A stretch of 32,242 nucleotides of DNA from the NCBI GenBank assembly GCA_023660035.1, contig JAGXOF010000004.1, positions 1 through 32,242 of the forward strand. Direction: 5' to 3'. The notes under the pieces are model-generated. The model worked only from the letters and a program-made list of their open reading frames with translations. It ran no database searches and was not told the DNA's origin. Source of the DNA: Dehalococcoidia bacterium LH_S1. GTDB taxonomy: Bacteria > Chloroflexota > Dehalococcoidia > SZUA-161 > SpSt-899. The translations under genes and the position numbers were made by a program. Position 1 is the first letter of the stretch, and each line of letters begins with the position of its first letter. This document shows, piece after piece, positions 16,223-24,007 of this stretch.

Positions 16223-17496
16223 TGTTGGTCCGGGGGTTCGGGCTCCGGCACACTTGTAGGTATTACCTCTTCGCCGCTTTCAGTCAAACTTACATGGAGT
16301 CCAACCTTTGGTATATTATGCTCCACTTTGTATGTTTCCCACAGTGTTACCCACTCCTGGTTTGCCGGACTTATCTCTATGCCCTTCTCCTCGGCTAGGC
16401 TTTTGGCATTGGCGTAAGCATCAACGTAGGTGTTGAGCAGTTCTATGTTTTCCAGCTGCCGGCGCTCATGTGCTTCCGTCCATAAACCTTTCTCTTGCAG
16501 GTACTTTATGAGACCTTCGTGGACGGGGATGTAAGTGGTTTTCAGGGCCTCCATGAGATGGTCGATGCTCATATACTTGTTGGAGTCGTAGGCCTCCTTG
16601 TACTGGTTATAATTTTCATCGAGCCACTTGGCAAAGTGATAGACAAGTTCCGCATCGTGTTTTTTGGTAGTGATGTCGAATATGTAGCCAACTGTTCCCC
16701 AATGGCCAACGGCTTCCGACACGCCGGTTTTGATCGGTGCGAAGGAATAAAGCGGACTCCTTGCTTGCCAGCGCTTGGCTCCCTCCGGGTCCTTCTCAGC
16801 GTTCAGGTCCAGGAAACGGATGCCGTGAGGGGCGGAAGCCACTTCATAGAGGGTTGGGGAGGTGGGGAAGCCGAAGGCGACATCGGTCCTGCCCTCGGCT
16901 ACGGCCCGCATCGCCCCTTCAAAGCTGCCTGCATTTACCCATTCGATTTTTTCTTCGTCGAGTTGAATCCAGGCCAGCAGGGAGCGGAAAGGGTTCAGAG
17001 TGGAATCTTTCATGTTCCAGACCGAGAACCTCGTACCTGGGCCGATATCGTAAATCCTCTCGATATCCGAATCGCCACGGACGAAGAAGCCGGAGTTGGC
17101 CAGGTCGTGAATCCAGACAACCCTTGCTTGAAATGGCCCGCCGTCTTTGGTGGCGTGGTCTTCTGTGGCCTCAATGACGTTACTCAGCATGCTTTTGGAA
17201 GCGGAACTCAGGAACATTTCGCCATCTTTGAGGTAGCGCATGCATTTACCGGGATCTGCCTCTGGCACGACACGAATGGCCATTCCGGTATCGTCTTCCA
17301 TTATAGATGCCCAGCTGACGTATTTGGCCAGTCCGCTCTGGCCCGGGGCTGCAATGTGAAGCCGTTCCGGCCACTGCCAACCCTGATCCGCTTCTTCAGT
17401 CTGGGTTGTGCCTGAGGTGCATCCTGTTAAAACTAGAGTACTGCCCAGCACAAGCAGTAAAGCTATTAGTAGTGGTTTAAACAAGTGCCTAGTCAT
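16219..17496 (-). CDS. TAXI-family TRAP solute-binding lipoprotein
   Basis: 425 residues. The N-terminal lipoprotein signal is MTRHLFKPLLIALLLVLGST with lipobox LTGC (Cys ~26), so the protein is membrane-anchored outside the cell. The body matches the TAXI fold: LHIAAPGQSGLAKYVSWASI, SGFFVRGDSDIERIYDI-type segment, RFSVWNMKDSTLNPFRSLLAW, the EWVNAGSFEGAMRAVAEGRTDVAFG segment, and the C-terminal helical region from AKWLDENYNQY onward. The substrate is unknown; characterised TAXI proteins bind small carboxylates such as glutamate. AAAGGAG lies inside the end of the AhbD-like gene, 7 bases before this ATG, and the genes are 3 bases apart, so the transporter is transcribed with the radical SAM genes. 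Confidence 0.92.
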   Translation of the reverse strand: MTRHLFKPLLIALLLVLGSTLVLTGCTSGTTQTEEADQGWQWPERLHIAAPGQSGLAKYVSWASIMEDDTGMAIRVVPEADPGKCMRYLKDGEMFLSSASKSMLSNVIEATEDHATKDGGPFQARVVWIHDLANSGFFVRGDSDIERIYDIGPGTRFSVWNMKDSTLNPFRSLLAWIQLDEEKIEWVNAGSFEGAMRAVAEGRTDVAFGFPTSPTLYEVASAPHGIRFLDLNAEKDPEGAKRWQARSPLYSFAPIKTGVSEAVGHWGTVGYIFDITTKKHDAELVYHFAKWLDENYNQYKEAYDSNKYMSIDHLMEALKTTYIPVHEGLIKYLQEKGLWTEAHERRQLENIELLNTYVDAYANAKSLAEEKGIEISPANQEWVTLWETYKVEHNIPKVGLHVSLTESGEEVIPTSVPEPEPPDQQ

Positions 17497-17499
17497 TCG

Positions 17500-18630
17500 T
17501 CAGTCTCCTTTCTGTCTTGCTTTGTTTGCCTTTGTCCACAGTGGTGGTTCGTATACGCAGTATGGCTCCGCCTCCAGATAGTCTCCTGTGGCTGCGTATG
17601 CCCTTGCCCGGCAGCCTCCGCATACCCTCTTGTACACGCAGACGCCGCACTTTCCCTTCAGTTTGGAAAGGTCTCTCAAGTCTCTGAATAATGGGGCATT
17701 GACCCATATTTCGCCGAAGGATTGTTCCCTCACGTTGCCCGCTTCGATATCCAGGTAGCCGCATCCCTGTACTCCGCCCCGGTGGGAAATGAAACAGTAG
17801 CTGGTGCCAGCAAGACATCCTCTGGTGATGGTCTGCATGGGTTGATAAGTGGATTCAGAATTCGAGGTTTGATTCCTGGGTGCTTCGCTTTCTCTTTGCT
17901 TTACTATCCTCATATAGTGGGGCGCATCCGTGGGTTTGAAGAACATCCTGTCCCCGAGTTCCATCTGTTTATCGTATATCCAGTTTAATGTTTCCTCATA
18001 TTGTTGAGGGGACAGCTCCTGGTCTTCAAGGCCTTTACCGCGCCCGGTGGGGACCAGCATGAATGGATGAAAGGCCACAGCTCCGATCTCTATAGAAAGA
18101 TCCAGCAGGTCGGCTAAGTAGTGGACATTTAATTTCGTCACGGTGCTGTTGATCTGAACTTCAATGCCTGCGCTGCGGGCGTTGGCGATTCCATCCAGCG
18201 CCTCCTGATAAGCCCCCGCTTTGCCGCGGAACTCATCCTGACGTTCCGGGATTGGGAAGTCTATACTCACTGCCAGGCGGGATACTGGCACTTTCTTCAA
18301 TTCGGTAGCCAATTTCCTGGTGATCAACGTGCCGTTGGTGCCCATGACCACTCTGAGACCTTTACTCACACCGTATCTGGCTATTTGCAATACGTCCGGT
18401 CTTACAAGTGGCTCGCCTCCGGTCAGAATGAGGATTGGTTTCGCTACTTCAGCTATCTGGTCGATCAGTCGATAGCACTCCTCGGTTGTGAGTTCATTTT
18501 CATACGGTTCGTTTTCTGAGGAGGAGCGGCAATGGGCGCAGAAGAGGTTGCAGCGGCGGGTTATTTCCCAGGCCACCAGATGCAATCTGGGCTCGATGAT
18601 GTCCTTGTTGGAATGGTTATTCATACTCAT
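17500..18630 (-). CDS. ahbD: AhbD-like radical SAM/SPASM heme synthase
   Basis: 376 residues. Cys 27, 31 and 34 (CNLFCAHC) bind the radical SAM [4Fe-4S] cluster; ILTGGEPLVRPDV is the SAM-binding GGEP motif. The C-terminal SPASM region has CLAGTSYCFISHRGGVQGCGYL, CGVCVYKRVCGGCRARAY and a final EPYC. The TRGCLAGTSYCFISH and CGGCRARAY segments are characteristic of AhbD, which oxidatively decarboxylates two propionates of Fe-coproporphyrin III to give protoheme in the siroheme-dependent pathway. Its partner AhbC-like gene precedes it with ATGA overlap. A peptide-modifying SPASM enzyme is the less likely alternative. Confidence 0.83.
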   Translation of the reverse strand: MSMNNHSNKDIIEPRLHLVAWEITRRCNLFCAHCRSSSENEPYENELTTEECYRLIDQIAEVAKPILILTGGEPLVRPDVLQIARYGVSKGLRVVMGTNGTLITRKLATELKKVPVSRLAVSIDFPIPERQDEFRGKAGAYQEALDGIANARSAGIEVQINSTVTKLNVHYLADLLDLSIEIGAVAFHPFMLVPTGRGKGLEDQELSPQQYEETLNWIYDKQMELGDRMFFKPTDAPHYMRIVKQRESEAPRNQTSNSESTYQPMQTITRGCLAGTSYCFISHRGGVQGCGYLDIEAGNVREQSFGEIWVNAPLFRDLRDLSKLKGKCGVCVYKRVCGGCRARAYAATGDYLEAEPYCVYEPPLWTKANKARQKGD

Positions 18631-19796
18631 TTGATGCCGACCTCCTCATCGGTGAGATAGCAGGCAGGGTCTTCTGCCCAGACATCACCATAAACCGCCT
18701 CCGCGCGCTCACGCAGGTTGCCGTTGCAGATATCAAGATATTGACAGTTACTACACCGTCCCTTGAGCAGCTTTTTGCGGTCTTTTAGGCCTTGCATCAG
18801 GGAGTCAGAGGTGCTTGTCCAGATATCGCCGAATTTGCGCTCAAGGACGTTGCCAGCGGAGTAGGGCCACCAGAACTGGTCAGGGTGAACATTTCCTTCC
18901 GGATCCACAGAGCCGATTTTGATACCCGAGTTGTTGCCTCCATTCCTTTTTAAAAGTTTATAAACAAGCTGAGCGCGCTCTGGGTCTTTCTCCTTCAATT
19001 TCAGATAGAGGTAGACGCCGTCAGAGTGATTCGCAACGGTGAGGACCTCCTTGGGCAAACCTCGCCGGTGCAGGTCCTCGGTAAGCTCACAGATAGTATC
19101 CACAGCTTGCCTGCTCTGACCATGCTCTATGTCATCCTGAACCAGCGTGCTAGCTCTGCCAGAGTAGGCCAAGTGATAGAAACAAAGCCGGTCTATTCCT
19201 TCCTGCCCTGCGAGAGAGAACATGGCCGGTATTTGCTGGTAATTGAAACGTGTAATGGTAAAACGCAGTGAAACCCGCATCTCGTTCTTGATACAGTTTC
19301 TGATTCCCTCGAGGGCTGCCCGGTATGCGCCCTGCCTGCCTCGAAAACGGTCGTTGATTTGTTCAGTCCCGTCCAGGCTTATGCCAACCTCGGCAAATCC
19401 TATCTTACTCAGTCGCCTGGCGATGTCCTCTGTTATCAGCGTACCGTTGGAGGAAAGCGCTACCCTCAGTCCACTCTCAACGGAAAATTTAGCAAGTTCC
19501 AGTAAATCGTCTCTTAGCAAGGGCTCCCCACCGGAGAATAAGATCACCGGAACGCCGAAGGCGGCAAGGTCACTGATGAAAGCCTTGGAGGAAGCCGTGT
19601 CCATTTCCGTAGCCGATTGGCTTTCCCCAGCGGAAGCGTAACAGTGTACGCATCGCAGGTTGCAGCGACTGGTGCAGTTCCAGACGACAACCGGGACAGA
19701 AGTTGATGCTTTGATGGAGTCAGGAGATGACTCTCCATAGCGGAGGCTATCACCCGGACTGTGAATATCGCACAGGAGACGGGAAATGGAAATCAC
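18627..19796 (-). CDS. ahbC: AhbC/NirJ-like radical SAM protein (didecarboxysiroheme deacetylase type)
   Basis: 389 residues. The radical SAM cluster motif is CNLRCVHC (Cys 45, 49, 52), with FSGGEPLLRDDL, SSNGTLITEDIA and GISLDGTEQINDRFRG. The C-terminal part has the NirJ/AhbC hallmarks LPKEVLTVANHSDGVYLYL, GSVDPEGNVHPDQFWW and RCSNCQYLDICNGNLRERAEA, ending CYLTDEEVGI. AhbC removes two acetate side chains from 12,18-didecarboxysiroheme to make Fe-coproporphyrin III. NirJ performs a related step for heme d1. The adjacent AhbD homologue and absence of other nir genes in the window favour AhbC. GTG start overlaps the regulator's TGA; its own TGA overlaps the next ATG. Confidence 0.83.
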   Translation of the reverse strand: MISISRLLCDIHSPGDSLRYGESSPDSIKASTSVPVVVWNCTSRCNLRCVHCYASAGESQSATEMDTASSKAFISDLAAFGVPVILFSGGEPLLRDDLLELAKFSVESGLRVALSSNGTLITEDIARRLSKIGFAEVGISLDGTEQINDRFRGRQGAYRAALEGIRNCIKNEMRVSLRFTITRFNYQQIPAMFSLAGQEGIDRLCFYHLAYSGRASTLVQDDIEHGQSRQAVDTICELTEDLHRRGLPKEVLTVANHSDGVYLYLKLKEKDPERAQLVYKLLKRNGGNNSGIKIGSVDPEGNVHPDQFWWPYSAGNVLERKFGDIWTSTSDSLMQGLKDRKKLLKGRCSNCQYLDICNGNLRERAEAVYGDVWAEDPACYLTDEEVGIK

Positions 19797-20452
19797 AGGG
19801 ACTTATCCCCTTTTTCAATGAGAGTAGAACTGTTATGTCGCTGATGCGTGGTTACCAGGGAAAGCAAGGCTACATCCATTACCTGGGCCATTAGCGGGAT
19901 AGCTCCCGCAACCCTGCTAGTGTGAGCCTCGCGCTTTTTCAAGAGATGGGATATCGCCTTCATAATCGGGTCACGATGAAGGTTAAATGCCTCTACTGAG
20001 TCGGTCAGGGGCAACCCAAGACCGGCAAGGGTTTCCCCAAATCCCTGTCCTACATCGCGAGCGTATTCCAGTGTCTGTTCCCTTTTCGCAGGCTCGTTAA
20101 GATACCTGATAATAACATCGATCATGTTGCGGCCAAGTTGTGCCAGCGCTGATTTTCCTTCCTTGTTCAGTTGGCTATGCCAGTCCTTTGTGATGAGGAA
20201 TGTCCTGCCGATTTCCCTGTGCAGATCACTGGTAGCTTCGATTTCTGCTATTAAATCCTTTACCCCGATAGGCTTGCGATTTGAACTCATGAGGTTGTTC
20301 AATTCCCTTCTCGAATAGCGACGATGCCCCCCAGGAGTAATAAAGGCTTTAATCTTGCCCTCATCTGTCCACTGCCTTAGAGTAACCTCACTTACTCCCA
20401 TGATGGCAGAGGCTTCACTTATAGTTAGCAGGGCTTCATTAGTTGCTGGCAT
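19793..20452 (-). CDS. MerR-type HTH regulator with C-terminal helical sensor domain
   Basis: 219 residues. Residues ~8-60 form an excisionase/MerR-like winged helix (ISEASAIMGVSEVTLRQWTDE, ITPGGHRRYSRREL). The rest is an all-helical domain (LNKEGKSALAQLGRNMIDV, ARDVGQGFGETLAGLGLPLTDSVEAFNLHRD) resembling RsbRD-N-type four-helix sensor domains. There is no cobalamin- or metal-binding Cys/His cluster. As the first gene of the operon, with GTGA overlap to ahbC, it probably controls the radical SAM/TRAP genes, perhaps sensing redox state or a tetrapyrrole; that ligand is a guess. No strong ribosome-binding site precedes the ATG. Confidence 0.8.
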   Translation of the reverse strand: MPATNEALLTISEASAIMGVSEVTLRQWTDEGKIKAFITPGGHRRYSRRELNNLMSSNRKPIGVKDLIAEIEATSDLHREIGRTFLITKDWHSQLNKEGKSALAQLGRNMIDVIIRYLNEPAKREQTLEYARDVGQGFGETLAGLGLPLTDSVEAFNLHRDPIMKAISHLLKKREAHTSRVAGAIPLMAQVMDVALLSLVTTHQRHNSSTLIEKGDKSL

Positions 20453-20584
20453 TCTATCAACACAAAATCTATAAAAAACTACAAGAAATTATAACTTGAT
20501 GAAGTGCCGATGTCAACCTGATGGAGCAATTCAGACAGTATGAGCAAGGGGGAATAGGATTTGTAGTCGTCGATTTAAAGAGCT

Positions 20585-20977
20585 TAAGGCTTGTAATATC
20601 TCCCTGGACTTTCGAGCATCCACTGGCTTAGAGAATCAAATCAAAGAACGCCTTTGCAGAGATTTCGATTTTCAGGCGTATAATGATAAGGTGAAACTTC
20701 TAGATAAGTTATTTAACCAAATAATGAGTGTAGCGAGGGCCTGTCGAATATCAGCAAGCATGTTCAAATACGGAACTCATTTCAACACCGTGGTGGTATG
20801 GTCGATGAACTACTGCTTAGAGAATTGGGGGTACGAAAGATATCCCTGCTGGATGTAGATGGGAATCCTCAAGAATATCAGATCAATGATAAAATCGAGT
20901 TGTCTGTTCCTGAATTCGATCCTTTCCGACGTTCGTTGTTAATGGTTGGTCAGGCTTGGAGGAGATGGAATGGCTAA
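20585..20977 (+). pseudogene. Remnant of a HEPN-like or other hypothetical protein gene
   Basis: Two overlapping frames give protein-like sequence: ENQIKERLCRDFDFQAYNDK continuing to LLDKLFNQIMSVAR, then after a frame change SNISKHVQIRNSFQHRGG, MVDELLLRELGVRKISLLDV and SVPEFDPFRRSLLMVGQAWR, ending with TAA at 20975. RNSFQH fits the R-x4-6-H pattern of HEPN ribonuclease/toxin domains, but this alone is weak. The last part could be translated alone from the ATG at 20798 (59 residues). Its end overlaps the next gene's start by 8 bases. Probably a decayed gene. Confidence 0.45.
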
Positions 20978-21200
20978 CATACAAATGGAGGTTATTCCAG
21001 AACCTGATAAAGGGACTGCTTCTGTTTTGGTACCAAGTTCGGGAGGACCACAGATTATGTTGAGAGGTGATGGAGATGACACTTACATTTGTGGATGTTG
21101 TGGCGAATCAATCTATGAAAACGTGCAGAGAGGCCAGATTGTCAATCTTGTGTTTAAATGCTTTAACTGCGGTTCCTTTAATCGAGTTAGGGGTACTTAA
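20970..21200 (+). CDS. Small zinc-ribbon protein
   Basis: 76 residues from the ATG at 20970, chosen over the earlier TTG because GGAGGAGAT lies just upstream. After a polar N-terminus there are two Cys pairs, YICGCCGES and FKCFNCGSFN (C-x2-C ... C-x2-C, about 24 residues apart), the pattern of a zinc ribbon. The function is unknown. It overlaps the end of the preceding remnant and may have been its partner. No other gene on this strand is close. Confidence 0.65.
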   Translation: MANIQMEVIPEPDKGTASVLVPSSGGPQIMLRGDGDDTYICGCCGESIYENVQRGQIVNLVFKCFNCGSFNRVRGT

Positions 21201-21292
21201 GACCAACTAATATCTCATTTAGGCCAATGCTTGTAAGCTCGCGCTACTGAACACAAGTATGATCGGTGACATTTTCGATGCCGCCTTGGTTA

Positions 21293-21778
21293 TCAGGCAA
21301 AGCGCGAGATGTGTTCAGACAGAAATTGGGCTACCTGGGCAGTGTCAAATGGCCATGCGTAGACTGTCTCTACCTGCGGATTGGACTTGCTGAACTCATT
21401 GAGCTTGTCTGGTATGTCCTTTTCGGCATGCTCTCCACCCCACGTCATCATCGTGGTGGCGACGATTATCTTCGTTGCGCCTCTATCCACAGCTGATTGC
21501 AGGGCTTCATCCATGCCTGGAGCACAAAACTCGTTGTATCCGACAATTACTTCGTATCCTGAGACTTCACCGAGATGTGCTGCTAATTCCTGAGAGGCTG
21601 TGTAAAAGGGGTCGTTCTGTTCATTGCGAGGCCAGTTTCTCATCCTGGCCTCAAGAAAAGAATACCGGTCTTGAACTGATTCCGGATTACCAACATCCCC
21701 TTGTTCAACAAGCGAACGCAGTCTGAAGAATTCGGCGAGTTCCTGTCTGGGGAAATCTCCGGGAGGCGTGCCATGCAT
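21293..21778 (-). CDS. CbiX-like sirohydrochlorin chelatase, N-terminus uncertain
   Basis: Chelatase-fold protein. LAMHGTPPGDFP carries the metal-binding His seen in CbiX/SirB (L-x-x-H-G-T/S-P), and TMMTWGGEHAEKDIPDKL supplies the second conserved His before D-I-P. CbiX-type enzymes insert Co2+ or Fe2+ into sirohydrochlorin. The first beta strand (KTLIVLA) lies upstream of the only ATG in frame: the open frame extends to an ATA at 21802 preceded two codons earlier by TAG. So either ATA initiates, the start codon was mutated, or the ATG gives a protein lacking strand one. Same strand as the ahbC-ahbD operon ~0.8 kb downstream, which makes a siroheme link plausible. Confidence 0.72.
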   Translation of the reverse strand: MHGTPPGDFPRQELAEFFRLRSLVEQGDVGNPESVQDRYSFLEARMRNWPRNEQNDPFYTASQELAAHLGEVSGYEVIVGYNEFCAPGMDEALQSAVDRGATKIIVATTMMTWGGEHAEKDIPDKLNEFSKSNPQVETVYAWPFDTAQVAQFLSEHISRFA

Positions 21779-21884
21779 GGCCAGTACGATTAGCGTTTTT
21801 ATGGTTTCATTCTATCGTATTGGCTTCCAACAATGTAGTGTCAGGCTGTAGTTATATAAATCGGCGGCATAATTCGTGGCGGAG

Positions 21885-21923
21885 ATTGTGAGCTGGCCCG
21901 CTGTAAGCGGGCCAGCTCACAAT
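21885..21923. repeat. 39-base perfect hairpin
   Basis: ATTGTGAGCTGGCCCGCT, loop GTA, then AGCGGGCCAGCTCACAAT: an 18-base stem without mismatch. There is no T-run, and the flanking ATGACAG... continues into another interspersed-repeat-like sequence. It could act as a transcript end between the ligase remnant and the chelatase gene, or be a mobile or REP-like palindrome. Confidence 0.75.
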
Positions 21924-21939
21924 GACAGATCCTCCTCTT

Positions 21940-21969
21940 CTGGATTCCAGCTTCTGCCGGAGTAACGTC
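21940..21969 (-). repeat. GGCAGAAGCTGGAATCCAG-type interspersed repeat
   Basis: The reverse strand reads ACTCCGGCAGAAGCTGGAAT followed by CCAGA, a variant of the common ATTCCxGC...GGAATCCAG repeat that yields TPAEAGIQ-like shadow peptides. Confidence 0.6.
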
Positions 21970-21976
21970 TGCGAGA

Positions 21977-22681
21977 CTACCCCTTCCCGTACTTTCTCCG
22001 GAGCTTTGGTTTCTCCAGCTTCCCGGTCGGGTTCCTTGAAACTTTATCAAATATGATACGTCTGGGGCGCTTGTAGCGTTGCAGGTTTTCTTCGCAGAAC
22101 GAGGTTACCTTTTCCTCTGAGAGTTTCTCTCCCGGCGCTGGCTCGATTACGGCCGTTACCATTGGGATAGGTCGTAGTCCGCGAGGCGAAGCTCCCCGCG
22201 GTCGAGTGCGGAGACGATATCGTGAGCCCAGGGCACGAGCAACCATACTATCGTGCCCTTTTCATTCTGTACAGGCTCCAATACGCACTGAGGGCCTATC
22301 TCGTTCAAGAGCACGCCTTTCCCTCCGACAAGAAGATTCCCCATCCAGAACATTTTACCCCCTGCATGGTACAGGGGAGGTATTAGGATAAAGTTATCAT
22401 CATGAGTTTGAAAGTGGTGGGCTTGCTCTGTTATGGTAGCGCATTCCATGTTTTTGTGGTTAAGAAGGATGGGCTTTGGCGGGCCGGTAGTGCCTGAGGT
22501 GAAATAGAGGCCGCATTCATCCTCGGGGGTAAGTGTTACATGTACAGGGTCGATTCGCTCTTTCATCGAATTCTCGCCAGGTAATCTCCTTTCTGAATCC
22601 CTTGCTCGGGACCAGTTCAACGAGAGCTACTTCCTCAGGATACCTTTGGGCCTTTCTCGCCAGCATCTCTGAGATATTCAT
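21977..22681 (-). pseudogene. Acyl-CoA synthetase (AMP-binding) with two internal deletions
   Basis: Three pieces of one adenylate-forming ligase lie in order. The N-terminus starts at the ATG at 22681 after GGGAGGGGGG: MNISEMLARKAQRYPEEVAL to TWREFDERANR. In another frame comes the AMP-binding core, LTPEDECGLYFTSGTTGPPK (P-loop) to RLADYDLSQW. In a third frame comes the C-terminal domain, VTAVIEPAPGEKLSEEKV to NPTGKLEKPKLRRK, with the catalytic Lys region. About 100 residues are missing at the first join and roughly 200 at the second, so the nucleotide-binding A5-A8 motifs are lost. hisC ends 20 bases upstream. The acyl substrate cannot be inferred. Confidence 0.88.
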
Positions 22682-22700
22682 TGCCCCCCTCCCTTTAGCT

Positions 22701-23783
22701 CTATTTATTGGAAAGCTTGTTCAGGGATTTTATCAATGCATCGGTATGCTCGGGCTTACCCACGGTTATGCGAACCGTATTACGGAGCATAGGGGTATCG
22801 AAATATCGTACGAATATCCCGTCCTGCTCCAGAGAATTCTTGATTTGTGCTGCATCACCATTCATTGGCTGGCACAGAATGAAGTTGGAACGGGAAGGGT
22901 AGGGAGCAAGCATTCCTTGCTGCTGCAGTTCCCTGTAAAGGCGCTCACGCTCGGAGGTAATAGCATCTATTCTCTTCTTCATGTTGTCGAGGTCCTTCAG
23001 AGACTCTATAGCAGCCATCTGTGCGGCGGAACTTGCATTATAGGGGAGTTTGGCCTTATATATAATTTCCCGAATTTCCGGATCGAAAATGCCATAGCCT
23101 ATCCTCAGGCCGGCGAGGCCTGCCCATTTACTAAACGATCGCAGGACGATGAGGTTCGGATACGAAGGTACAAGATGGGCGACTGTCTCTCCGCTGAATT
23201 CATAGTATGCTTCATCCACTACGACTAAGATACCTATTTCGAGTAGACTCATTATGTCATATAGTGGGGTTGTATTTCCTGTAGGGTTGTTGGGATTACA
23301 CAGCAGAATTACCTTGGTATGATCATCAATGGCTGATTTTGCCTTTTCCACATTGACACTGAAATCGTCCTCCCTAGGGATATCTACGATTTCACCGTTG
23401 CAGACCTTGGTGCGTATTCCATATGGCACGAACGTGGGGGGGAAGTTGATTACCTTATCCCCTGACTCGAGGGTGATGCGCAATATCAGGTCGATGAGTT
23501 CGTCGGAACCGTTGCCTACGCCGATATATTCTTTCCCGAGTCCCGTGTATTCCTCTAGCATAGATCGAAGTTCACGGTGCTCGGGATCAGGATAGATATG
23601 ATGGGAATCAACTTTAGAAAGCGCCTGCATGACTCTTGGCGAACAGCTGTAGGGGCTCTCATTGGCATCCAACTTGATAATCCGCTCTACAGGGATGCCG
23701 AGGCGCTTGGCTAAAACCTCCAGGGGCTGCACAGCCTGGTAGGGCACAACATCGATCAAATGCCTTCTGATAAGTCTTTTCAT
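22701..23783 (-). CDS. hisC: Histidinol-phosphate aminotransferase (HisC-like)
   Basis: 360-residue PLP-dependent class I/II aminotransferase of normal HisC length. IKLDANESPYSCSP is the N-terminal L-x-x-N-E-x-P motif, GVGNGSDELIDLILR the GxGSDE cofactor loop, LCNPNNPTGN the P-N-N-P-T-G motif, VDEAYYEFSG the Asp/Tyr pair, and SFSKWAGLAGLRIGY carries the PLP lysine (~218). HisC converts imidazole acetol phosphate and glutamate to histidinol phosphate. No other his gene is adjacent, so a related aromatic or other aminotransferase role is possible. GGGGGAG lies about 4-5 bases before the ATG. The coding frame is intact even though the neighbours on both sides are broken. Confidence 0.9.
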   Translation of the reverse strand: MKRLIRRHLIDVVPYQAVQPLEVLAKRLGIPVERIIKLDANESPYSCSPRVMQALSKVDSHHIYPDPEHRELRSMLEEYTGLGKEYIGVGNGSDELIDLILRITLESGDKVINFPPTFVPYGIRTKVCNGEIVDIPREDDFSVNVEKAKSAIDDHTKVILLCNPNNPTGNTTPLYDIMSLLEIGILVVVDEAYYEFSGETVAHLVPSYPNLIVLRSFSKWAGLAGLRIGYGIFDPEIREIIYKAKLPYNASSAAQMAAIESLKDLDNMKKRIDAITSERERLYRELQQQGMLAPYPSRSNFILCQPMNGDAAQIKNSLEQDGIFVRYFDTPMLRNTVRITVGKPEHTDALIKSLNKLSNK

Positions 23784-24007
23784 TTTCTCCCCCTTTTATT
23801 GTACTGCATTTTTATTTATGGAGTCTAACACATGATGTTGGTATATTAAAAATCCCCCCAGTTGAAATTGAAGGGAGGATTGAGGATTTTGTTTACAAAA
23901 TTCCGTGGTGGATTTGCGTGACACTATCTGTTTTTGTTATGCCTCACATGGGTCATTATGTTATACTCATTTTTGGGGAGGAATAGAAACCTTTTAAGGA
24001 GGACCAA

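Noticed and set aside
16495-17415. 306-residue plus-strand ORF
   Set aside because: It is antisense to the TAXI lipoprotein gene, whose frame has clear family motifs and a lipobox.
22533-23228. 231-residue plus-strand ORF
   Set aside because: Antisense to hisC and the ligase remnant, both of which have diagnostic motifs.
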